This document shows positions 24,426 to 34,567 of a DNA stretch of 64,000 nucleotides, piece after piece (within the stretch, counting starts at the first letter, position 1; every line of letters starts with the position of its first letter). The translations under genes and the position numbers were made by a program. Origin of the DNA: Zygnema cylindricum (taxonomy: Eukaryota; Streptophyta; Zygnematophyceae; Zygnematales; Zygnemataceae); the NCBI GenBank assembly GCA_037447655.1, contig JBBHKE010000892.1, forward strand, positions 109,267 to 173,266, read 5' to 3'. Under the pieces are notes generated by a model that was not told where the DNA came from, made no database searches, and saw nothing but the letters and a program-made list of their open reading frames with translations.

Positions 24426-25010
24426 AAACAGCTGCACCCTGGTAATCTTTTCGAAATACACTTATTTCATGGCATTTTTTTCATTCGCATGGAGTGACAT
24501 CCAATTGGGTAACATATTACATGCATGAGTCAATTTAGATGCACTCGCCATCCTGTTACTTTTTTAAGTATTATACGAACTGAATTACTCATGGTCTTTT
24601 AGTCACTGCTTAAAGCCTGCGTTACAAGTCTGAAATCAAGGAGATGAAGAAACATACAAGATGTGTTAAAACCTAAAATAAGAAGGCTCTTGTCACAATT
24701 TATGAGCTTGTTGATAAGTTGCTTTTATTTGTTCTTATCTCTCACCATTTCCTCATTGGAATTGTCCTCAGGTTTTCCACTTTCATGAGTATTGCTATAA
24801 CACCTTTTAAACTTGATAGCATATGATGATTCGAAAGATTCTTTCGTTTAAAGTTGTTGCAGTTGTTTCCTTGTAAGTTGAAGATTTTAAAGACATTTTC
24901 TGCTAATAACACCTTGCCACAATATCTAACTCAGTAACCCTGTTTTCTTTTGTAGGTGTTAACCTTCATACATGTTTTCAAACATCAAGTACAAACCTGC
25001 TAACGGAAGG

Positions 25011-25209
25011 TGTACAATCCGGGGGTTGATAATGTTGGGAATTGCAATGTGTTGAATGGGTTTTTAATTAGTGTGGTTTAATTCCAGTCGCGCGCTACCG
25101 TACCTCTCGCCTGTTTCAGTTGAACGTTTAGTTTATGTCGTACGGTTATTTAATATTTCGATCCGCACGTAGTTACGTGTTTGTACTTCTTGCATGTCTT
25201 TTGTTACTG
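25011..25209. other. Short spacer, no gene seen
   Basis: Non-coding sequence between the inverted 3' flank and a MITE. Nothing recognised. Confidence 0.4.
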
Positions 25210-25427
25210 TACACCGCCAATTGTTTTTAGCGTGTAAGTTTTTTTAGCGTATACCAATAATTAGCGTGGTTTACGCTAATTGGGAATTTGGAAATTTTCG
25301 AAGAAATCGTCTATTCTAATTAGGAATTAAGGTTTTTTTTAAATAGTGTGGATGATTCTATTTGAGAATAAAAAAAAAAGGCGGGACAGAATTAGCGTAC
25401 ACAACGCTAATAACGATTGGCAGTGTA
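25210..25427. mobile_element. MITE, TACACCGCC terminal-repeat family, copy 1
   Basis: A 218-bp element bounded by TACACCGCCAAT and ATTGGCAGTGTA inverted ends, with AGCGT/ACGCT words repeated inside. The TA at each end is consistent with a TA target duplication, as in Tc1/mariner-type elements. A second copy with the same orientation and most of the same sequence lies at 36833-37053. Confidence 0.75.
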
Positions 25428-25506
25428 GTTTATGTCATGTCAAGCGCTCACGTCAATGTTATTTTTGTGCTCTGAGTTTTGTGTTTTGTAGGCAGGTTTG
25501 GACTAA

Positions 25507-26298
25507 GGGTGCGTCTCCATGTACTTGAAACTTAGCGAAATCACTCTGTTTATAGCGCAGCGCAGATGCGGCGCACCCAGATTTCAAGTGTCCCTATGTG
25601 TAACAATGACACGGTTACTTAAAGGTGTGACGATTGTATACGATGACAATGGCCGTGACGGCTGTTAGCATCTACAATCTGTGATGACACATGTTATTAT
25701 TTGTAGCTGTTTGTGACGTCGCATGAGTTTTCGTGACATTGTAGACGTACCGCCTTCCAGCCTGTGCCCTTTCACGGTTGACGAAGATGCACTTTGCTGC
25801 ACTTTGCTTTTGCGTCGCCTGTCCGCTCATCGTGAAATGGCATCGGAATCTTGAGACCCCTGGCGAAATAAAATACGTACTAAGCGCAAACGGACAAAAC
25901 CTAACAAATTGTGTACTTTGCCTCGTCGTACCTGAACGCCAACTGACAAAATATAATGAATAGTGTACCTTTCGTCGTCGATTGAATTCATTTGAAATTT
26001 TTGTAAATTTTTTACGTGTGCTAATACGTGTTCCTATTTGTCTTTCGAAAATACTTTGTTTTAAAACACATCGTCCCTATTTTTTAAAGAAAAGTTTGAA
26101 GATGACGTTTTTTGGCGTGGCCGTGGGTCAAAGAACACAAGACGACAACGTGTGGTACATCTTAAATTCGATGATGACGCAAAATGTACTTCTCCTTTTT
26201 TCTATTTTTTTGTAGAGTTGAAGATTACGCAGAACGGCTCTAAGTTTTACAGAAAAAGACAGAAAAAAACCCTTACTTTTGCACATGGAGACGCACCC
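25507..26298. mobile_element. PIF/Harbinger-like non-autonomous DNA transposon
   Basis: A 792-bp element with inverted ends GGGTGCGTCTCCATGT and ACATGGAGACGCACCC, flanked on both sides by TAA. A 3-bp TWA target duplication and GGG-starting ends fit PIF/Harbinger. No transposase was recognised; internal open frames are short. Part of the inside (about 25830-25880) resembles 54400-54440 in reverse orientation. Confidence 0.7.
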
Positions 26299-26524
26299 TA
26301 AGAATTACTATCAGAATATGTGAGGACAATAAGTGTGAGAAAAACTTGGGAAATATAAGTGTATTGTCGAGGAGAAAATCATGTGCAATGGATATGCCCT
26401 TGTGAGATGAATGTTATGGGAATGATATTAAGTGATCTTGGATATCTCTCCGTAATTTTAATTCGCGCTTCCGCATACCGCTTGTGCCCATTTTTGTTTA
26501 TCATTTGTTTATGCATTCTTCAAT

Positions 26525-26995
26525 TGGTATTGGAGCAAGAATTCCCAATTTTGAGCGGATCACGAAAGTCCTGCGACTATGGCCGGCGAGAGAAAGAAGA
26601 AGAGTACTCTTTAACCAACCCGTGTGAGACCAGAAGTTCATATACGCCCGATGTTCCACAGAAGGAAACAGAGGAACATCCATTCACTTTTTTTGGAGCT
26701 CGAGCAAGGACTTCAAAAAAACCGGCATATACTAACGAAAGAAAAAAGTGGGATATCAAAAATATGGCGGCTATAAGATGGTGATTACAAAGTAGTATAA
26801 GTGTCGTTCATGAGCACTTCCTCATCCATAATAGTTCTCATTCTTGCTAGTTAGCTTTACATAATTTGTATGAGAAAGTTTTGCTTCAAATGCTAACAAT
26901 GGATTTAAGGAATATATTCAGTTTAGAATGAAAAATAATGAGACGGTTGATGAGGCATTGAAAAGGTTAAATATATTGATTGAGCAGCTCAATTG
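26525..26995 (+). mobile_element. Decayed copia 5' fragment: primer-binding-like site and gag remnant
   Basis: TGGTATTGGAGC at 26525-26536 resembles the usual copia primer-binding site TGGTATCAGAGC. Near 26885-26995 the plus strand reads GFKEYIQFRMKNNETVDEAL then KRLNILIEQLN, typical of copia gag. It ends where the LTR of the minus-strand copia element starts at 26996, so that element landed in this older gag. Confidence 0.5.
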
Positions 26996-28456
26996 TGTTG
27001 ACCTTGATCAGATATTTCGGGCAACTAGGAGGACTCCTAAAACCACATAAACCTAATCAGTTAACAAGATTCGCAGAAGCGACGAACTCAATAAATCACG
27101 AAGGTGGAAAATACAAAAGTTTAGAGTGACAGGGTAATAGCAATATAATGTAGAGAGGTACAGAATAGATAGCCGTTCAGAAAGTAGATTCCATTATAAC
27201 AGAGGGAATACAATTGTAACAAAAGGGAAAGTGTCCAGTAATATACTGATTCTGAATGCTGAAAGCAGCCAAGCCTATTTTCTAGTGTTGTGTATCGGTA
27301 AAAAACTTATCGCGATAACACCGATACCGATAGTTATCGGTTATCGAACGGTCAGAGGTACCGATATATCGGTCCGAGACCAACAAATTCCATATCGGCG
27401 ATAACTATAAAAATATATAGTACGCATACTATATTACGTTATTAAATACTGTATTATACTATTTTCATTATATAGCGTGTCATGCCACGTGTACGATTCT
27501 GTTCCGTAACTATTAACTGAATATTATTACGGGCAACGCAGCACAGAAAACGCTGGTCGGTTAACTGAACAAAAAAAATTTACGGCAACGTACGAAATTT
27601 ACAGACAAACTGGTGAGCATGGAACGGGAAAGGACGGCGGACACAAAGTACAACGGTCGCAAAATAATATTCTGCGCGCCGCCGGAATCGAACGGACGAC
27701 TTGGAATGAAAAAGTACGAGCGGACGGCCAGCGTGAGCCCGGAATGGCTCTTTTGCAGCTTTTGCCAAAAAAGCTGACAGATTGACATGTGGCAGGTGTC
27801 CAGTGGATCCCAAGGAATAAAGGGACAAAGCCATGGCGTCGGATGTGAAAGGTACATCGTTTTTATTGTATCTGTACCAAAACAGTACAGACGTCATGGC
27901 GGCTACTGTACTTTCTGCATGTACGGGGAATAAGACGTACAGCTGAGTGTAAATGTCGTACATTTATATGTACGGCTAGTACATTTAGCTGTACGGAACG
28001 TACATTTATCGCCGATAGTTATCGTTATCGGTGTTATCGCCGATAAGTACCCGATATTATCGGTTACTTATCGGCGATAAGACCGATAACGATATATCGA
28101 ACCAATATATCGAATATCGGGAACCCGAAAAATGGTCCATATCGGTTATCGGTAAATGCTTACCGATACACAACACTACTATTTTCTTTGTGAGTGATAA
28201 ATCCTAGCTCTTTGTCCTATGCTATTTATCCTAGTGCAAACAAAGGCAACTAAGTGGCGGTCGAATGACCAAATGCCACGTGTACCAGTTTACAAACAAT
28301 AATGCATCGTGGGAACTTCTTTATGTTTGTTTAACACCTGATTTAATGTTCTCACTGTGAAATCGTTGATGATGCTGTGATGATGCAATTTCCTAGTACC
28401 AATGAAATCATACACATCGGTGCACGAAATAATCGCCCGGAATCGCACTAAAAACA
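26996..28456 (-). repeat. 3' LTR of the minus-strand copia element (contains a hAT insertion)
   Basis: After removing the hAT element, about 560 bp match 33197-34497. On the minus strand it runs from TGTTTTTAG near 28456 to GGTCAACA at 26996, with a purine-rich AGTGGGAGTAT just before it. Together with the other copy it brackets the decayed copia pol. Confidence 0.75.
27283..28178. mobile_element. hAT-type non-autonomous DNA transposon
   Basis: An 896-bp element with inverted ends TAGTGTTGTGTATCGGTAA and TTACCGATACACAACACTA. It is flanked on both sides by the 8-bp duplication CTATTTTC, the hallmark of hAT transposition. The empty site is visible in the sister LTR (near 34220), which has no insertion there. 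Subterminal TATCGG/CCGATA words are dense. No transposase is encoded; the internal frame at 27580-27963 matches nothing known to me. Confidence 0.9.
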
Positions 28457-29029
28457 ATACTCCCACTCGATTCTGCGGCTCTATATAATTTCCGGTAAAT
28501 TGCGACTTGGTTTGACCGCGAACGTTCATGGAAATAATCCACGGTCCACTTTAGTAAATCTCGATGGCGAATAATCAAAATCTTCGCCGTACACCTATAA
28601 ACTTCAAGACTTACGTCACTTCGAAAAATGTAACTTTTATCGCCGTTTCCAAAATGTCGTCCATACAGGACCGTTTACAGTTTACTTTGACACCTATGGC
28701 GTAAATAAAATGCAAAGTACAAATTTAAGGACCCTTTCAAATTAACGGAGCACCTGTGACGCTTTGATTTGATCGAGAAATTTCAAAGTGTATGCGGCGG
28801 ATGCAAATTTGCAGATGCAGCCTCGTACATTGAAATCCAATGCTGGAGAATCATCATTCAATCGCGTCGTTGCAGAACGACGGTGGTCTTGCCGAAGGAC
28901 CACGTTCGGAAAAATACTCCAAGTACTTTAGGCGCTTGCGCCTTCCACTTCTCTTATTTTTCTTTTCTTGCTTTCCTTCGATGCGCTCAAATTAGGTTCC
29001 TCTCCTTCCTCCTTAGGGTTTGCCTCTTT
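28457..29029. other. Unclassified sequence between copia pol end and 3' LTR
   Basis: About 570 bp separate the RNase H stop from the 3' LTR, longer than expected for copia. It may be a further insertion, but no ends were found. No gene recognised. Confidence 0.35.
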
Positions 29030-31964
29030 CGCCTAAGAGAGTCCTGCTTTTCTTGCACAGAGTAGCAATTTTTCTATTCCAATAGCCTTTGTTAGCATGT
29101 CGGCTACGTTTTCCTTGTCTAGCATGTACTCAAATGCCACGGCCTCAGCAATTGTCGTGTCCCTAATGAAGTGGTATCGCATATCAATGTGCTTGGCCTT
29201 AGGATGGTTGATAAGATTCTTGATCAGAGCCAAGCAACTCTGGCTTTCTGTATAGATAGTAGTCATAGATTTCTGCACAAATCCTAGCTCGTTGAGAAAT
29301 GCTCAGAGCCATAGAACCTCTTTTACCGTGGCGGCGGCCGCCATCTACTCGGCCTCCATGGTTGATAATGCCACTCTTTTTTGGAGTTTCTTGCTCTAGC
29401 TCAAGCTATCATCTCCAATGTTCACCAGGTAACCTGTGGTTGATTTTCTGCTTGAAACATCCCCTCCCCAGTCAAAGTCTATCAATGCATGAATTTTGAT
29501 GCTTTCTTGAGTTCCCTCAAGAGTTAGAGTGTAGTCGATTATCTCTTTGAGGTATCTAAGTACTCTTTTTGCCTCTGACCAATGTTGTTTCCCTAGCTTG
29601 TTTAGGACCATGTTGTTTCCCTAGCTTGTTTAGGACTTGACTGAGGATTCCAATAGCGGCGACAATATCCAGAGGGGTGCAATTTATCGCATAGATGAGT
29701 GCTCACATTGCCTCACGATACGGAGCCTCAACTAGCTCATCTTGAATTTCGAGATCCTCGATGAAATTCTCCCCTTGCTCCAAAGTTGAGGAGATGCCAT
29801 GTGCATCTTGAGGCCGAAATCTGCTAAGAAGCTCTCCTATGTACTTTCTTTGACTGAGATGGATAGTTATGTTCTCCCTATCTCTAATCGCTTCAATGCG
29901 AAGTACATACTTAACATCTCCTAAATCCTTCATTTCAAAGGCTTGTGATAGCATTTGTTTTTTTTTTGCTATCTCTTCTTTTGTTTTCTTATTATCATCA
30001 GATCGTCTACATAGATTGCAATGATTTTCTTGCTTTCTGGGTGATAATACACTGAGTGATCTGACTAAATCTTAACAAATCCCTCTCCTTGCACATATTC
30101 ATCTATCTTTATGTTCTATAATCTGGGAGACTGCTTAAAGCGGTACATGGCCTTTGAGAGTTTGCTAACATTATGGGGGTTCATCGGGTCCTCATACCCC
30201 GTTGGTTGGGTCATGTAGAGTTCCTCCTCGAGTTCTCCGCGGAGAAAAGCTGTTTTCACATCCATCTGTTCAATTTTGAGGGCGAGGATGGCGGCGAGGG
30301 CAACGAGTGCCTGAACAGAGGTAAATTTCACCACCGGTGCGAATGTCTCCTTGTAATCTATCCCATGTTTCTATGTGAACCCCTTGGCAACCAACCTTGC
30401 TTTGTAGCGTTCAAATGTGTCGTCTGCGTTTCTTTTTATTTTGAAAGTCCACTTACTCCTAATTGGATTTCTCCGCTGTGGCAGGTCCTCCAATGTCAAT
30501 GTGTCGTTCTTGAGAATGTAAGCCATCTCCTCATTGGTTGCGGCCTTCTATTTGTGTGAATCTTCACTTGTAAGAGCACTTTTGAGATTTGATGGCTCGG
30601 TCAGTCTATTGATTTTGTTGTTGGTTTTGTTGAGTCCTTCTTCTTTTCCACCACTGCTTCTGCTGCTTTTTTAGTTTCGTCCCTCTTCTTTGATGTGATG
30701 ATCTCCTCGGCGATTTTGACAGTCTCAGATTCTAACTTTTTTGTTTGCGTTTGCATTTGTTCAAGAGCCCTTGGATCTGGAGGAGAATCATCTCTATCCT
30801 CCTCTAAATATACATCTTATGGCGGGATGTTTGATGGGTTAGGAGACATTGGCTTCACCTATTCATCAAAGGTAAATGTCTCACTTCCTTGTTCACTCCC
30901 ACTATAAGTGAACTGTGGTTTCTCACCTAATCTTAGATCTCTGCTGATGATAATTTTCTTTGTGCTGTTGTTTAGCACTCTCTATGATTTGATGTGCTCG
31001 TCATAACTCAAGAATGTCCCTTCAATGGCCTTTGGTCCTAGTTTCCCTCCTTTGTTGTTGTCGTTAAAGACGTAGGCCCTGCTCCTAAACACTTTTAGGT
31101 GGGATAGGTTTGGTCTGAACCCATTCCACTGCTCGAATGGTGTGGAGTTGTCTAATGCATGGGTGGGACATCTATTGCGCAGGTACACGGCAAAGCTCGT
31201 GGCTTCCCCCGAATACAGTGGCTTGGTAATGTGGACCACCATAATGATTCTCATCATCTCAAGAAGCGTTAATTTATCCTCTCTACGACGTCGTTCTGTT
31301 CGGGTTTTGTTGGTGCTGTCAAGCGGTGTTCCATTCCCTCAGCCGTGAGGAAATCCTTAAATACATTTGAAATGTACTCTCCACCCCTATCACTTCGCAA
31401 ACATGTGATTGACATGCCATGTTTCTTCTCAACTGCTACTTTGTATGCCTTAAAGTGAGTGAAAACTTCGCTTTTGTGAGTAAGCAAGGAAATGTATGTC
31501 ATCTTGGTGAAGTCATCAATGAATGTAACCATGTACTTTTTGCCACTACAGGATGGGACTTTCGCGGGTCCCTAAACATCGGAGTGCACGACCTCGAGTG
31601 GTCTGCAAGCTCTTTGTGCACCTGCTTGTGGAAAGGGCAATCGATGGGCCTTTCCCATCTCGCAACCGTGACATGGATCAGGTGTGTCCTTCACGGACGT
31701 GAGTCCGATTCCATTAGCCATGTTGCCTTAGACCATTTTCTTCATCCCCTCTGTGTGTAAGTGACCAAGTTTGGAATGCCATAGAAATTGTTTTGATAGA
31801 TTTTGAACCTTAGTTTCAATGACCACCTTTTCATTAGAGCTGACTTTCGTGTCCTTCGTATCTGCTGGAGGTGATGAGTCAATTGTGTGGAGCGTCGATC
31901 TCGTGGCGAGGGCAAAGGACTTCATCCTTACGTTGCACTTGAAACAGTACTTGCGATCTGCCAT
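29030..31964 (-). pseudogene. Copia pol remnant: integrase, reverse transcriptase, RNase H
   Basis: Minus-strand fragments in copia order. The zinc-binding start of integrase is LWHSKLGHLHTEGM then CHGCEMGKAH. The catalytic core has VTFIDDFTK, LRSDRGGEY and DVVERIN. The integrase C-terminus has HALDNSTPFEQW. Reverse transcriptase shows QMDVKTAFLRGELEEELYM and IYVDDLMII. RNase H shows HIDMRYHFIRD and ADMLTKAI. Many stops and frameshifts interrupt the frame, and short tandem duplications (such as 29581-29636) break the RT/RNase H region. The element is non-functional. Confidence 0.88.
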
Positions 31965-33144
31965 CCGTTCTCCTTCTGCAAATTGTTAGTCCCTCTCTCA
32001 TTAGCTTGATATTTCCTCCTTTTTGCCATATTCGTATGATACCGTTATCCTCCGCTAGAGGGATAGAGTAGAGGTTTCTCTTGAAATTTGGAACATACAA
32101 AATATTCTTGATTGTGCAAAATGTCGGTTTTCCATCCACTAACGCCTCTATCTCAATGTCTACTGTTCCTGTAGTGAGGGTGGAGTGATTATATCCCATG
32201 AAAATTTGAGATGGAGTTGTCTGTTTGAAGTTGGTGAACCACTCGCATCTTTAGCACATATGTTCGGATGTGCCTGTGTCGATCATCAATCGTTGGGGCC
32301 AACTCCGAGGGATGATGCCTTCATCGCTTGTGAGCTCACTATCTCCTTCCCTTTCCCTTTCCCACTTTTCAACTTTGACTCATCCACCTTTCCATTCTAT
32401 TTTTCCTTAGCGTAGTTTTTGCAAACTGAGATGAAGTGACCTGCTTTGTCACAATAGAAACAATTTCTGTCATCCTTTTTATCGCGGTTTTGACTGCCTC
32501 TCCTGTCTCGATTGTTGATTTTGTTCCCAGACGCAAATGCGGAGCTTTCAGAGTTCATATTGGGATTGGCTTTCAGAGTTCATATTGGGATTGGTCATGA
32601 TTTTCGTGTTAAAATCATCCTTCAGGAGTGCCTCGACAACTTCAATCCACTTCCATGTGGAGACTTTTTTCTGATCCAACCAAGTGAGTATGGGTTTATA
32701 CTTGATTGGGAGAGAAAGCATTAGAAGGGTAGTTTTGGTGTCAACGGGGAGTGTAAAGCCAACAGCGTCGGCTTCAGCCGAGAGGTTCACATAGTGGGAG
32801 GTGTAAGCCTCCATGGAGGTGCCATCTTAGTAGACAGTCGTCATGAGTGTCTTTCCAAGTTTGATTCTCGTTGTCATACCTGAGAATTTGTTTGTCGACT
32901 CTAGGGATTCCCAAATCTCTGCAAAAGTTTTGAGTCTCGTCACATTTCTAAGTTTATTGCCAGCTAGCCCACGAATCAAGCAATTTTTGGCTCGGATCTC
33001 CCGCATGTCCCAATCTTTCATCGCCTTTCTCTCATCTGCTTTCACATTGTTTGCATCCGCAGGAATTGGACGCATCTCTGCTCGCTTAACGATTCCCAAA
33101 CAGTTCCTCTCCTCAAAGGCGGCCTCGGCCCGACACCTCCACAA
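31965..33144 (-). pseudogene. Copia gag and protease remnant of the same element
   Basis: The gag core reads MKDWDMREIRAKNCLIRGL, WESLESTNKFSG, and LMLSLPIKYKPIL. A CCHC zinc knuckle, CFYCDKAGHFISVC, lies near 32420-32460. The protease active site is MIDTGTSEHMC near 32260-32290, followed directly by a stop codon. A further stop follows LMTTVY near 32827, and a 26-bp tandem duplication is at about 32555-32600. The order gag, protease, integrase, RT is standard Ty1/copia. Confidence 0.85.
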
Positions 33145-33196
33145 CTAATAATTATAACCTTCGAACTTATCAAAGGCGCCTAGCGGGCTCATGACC

Positions 33197-34497
33197 TGTT
33201 GTCCTTGATCAGCTATTTCGGGCAACCAGGAGGACACCCATGACCTCATACACCTAATTAAATAACAAGATTCGCAAAAGCGACGAACTAAATAAATCAC
33301 GAAGGTGGAAAAGAAAGAAGTTTAGAGTGAGAGAGTAATACCATTCACATGTAACGAGGCACAGAACAGATAGCCGTTCAGAAAGTAGATTCCATTATAA
33401 TAAAGGGAATACAATTGTAACAAAAATGACAATGTCCAGTTATACACTGATTATGAATGCTGAAAGCTGTTGTTTTTAGAAAGCTTTAGTCCTCTTTATG
33501 CCTCAGCTGTGAGAGAGAGCTGTTCAGGACTTAAGCTATTTTTGGTTGAGTTCGGTTCAGTACTTACCGAAATTAGTGTGACAGTGAAGTTGGGAGTTCA
33601 CGGTTCATTCACACTTGGGACACGTGTCGTCACTTGGGAGAATGCGTGAGTATGTCCTCCGTGGACGTACGGAAATTCGGCAGGACCACTGGACTTCGTG
33701 AAGTCAATTCTACGGTGCCAAATCCTCTAATCGGACCGCTGACAGCTGCCGCCAACAAATAGTGACGAGGCGTGACTAGATCATTATCACTTTACGTTGT
33801 CTGAACTTCGGTGTAAATATTTGTGATAGAATGTTAGATGTACGGCTGGAATGCCTCCGTACAGCTTAGTGTAGTTTCGGTGTATAAAAGTAGGACTTAG
33901 TGAATTTGATTTTTAGGAACAAATGATATGAAAACTGTACACTCAGTTTTATGTAATTTCATTTCTACATATCTCACAGATTTGTGAGCGGAATTGATTG
34001 AAATTTTGTGTGTGTGTTCCTTTGTATGTTATCTACATTGTGGCAAATTTTCAGGACGTTTGGAGCGTTTTTTTGAAAGTTATAGTCTGTCAAAGTTGCT
34101 GTTCAGCCATCGGTATTTGTGGAAGCTTCCTCTCTTGATTTGTTCTACGATGACTACTGCTGCATCTTCTTCATCTTCAGTACCAACAATTGTCTCAGAA
34201 CAACAAAAGCTGCCAAGCCTGTTTTGTTTGTGAGTGATAATTCCTAGCTCTTTGTCCTATGGTATTTATCCTGGTGCAAACAAAAGCAACTAAGTGGCGG
34301 TCGAATGACCAAATGCCACATGTACCAGCCTACAAACAATAATGCATCGTGGGAACGTCTGCATGTTTGTCTAACACCTGATTTAATGTTCTCACTGTGA
34401 AATCGTTGATGATGCTGTGACGATACAATTTTGTAATACCAATGAAATTGTACGAATCGCTGCACGAAATAATCGCCCGGAATCGCATATAAAAACT
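33197..34497 (-). repeat. 5' LTR of the minus-strand copia element (contains a solo LTR)
   Basis: After removing the insertion at 33468-34205, about 560 bp match the LTR at 26996-28456. It runs on the minus strand from about 34497 to GGACAACA at 33197. AATTG occurs on both outer flanks of the element (26991-26995 and 34501-34505), but three bases off a perfect target duplication on the right. Confidence 0.75.
33468..34205. mobile_element. Solo LTR of another retrotransposon
   Basis: A 738-bp insertion starting TGTTGTTTTTAG and ending CAGAACAACA, flanked on both sides by the 5-bp duplication AAAGC. Removing it restores the sequence of the sister LTR exactly at the junction. TG...CA ends plus a 5-bp duplication are the signature of an LTR left by recombination. 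A TATAAAAG promoter-like word is present near 33882. Confidence 0.85.
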
Positions 34498-34567
34498 ATA
34501 AATTGTTTTGGTAATTTCCATTGAAGAAAAAGACAGTTTATGCATTTCTCGGTGGATTGTCTTCTAA

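Noticed and set aside
27580-27963. Frame inside the hAT element as transposase
   Set aside because: No hAT dimerisation or zinc-finger motif visible; too short.
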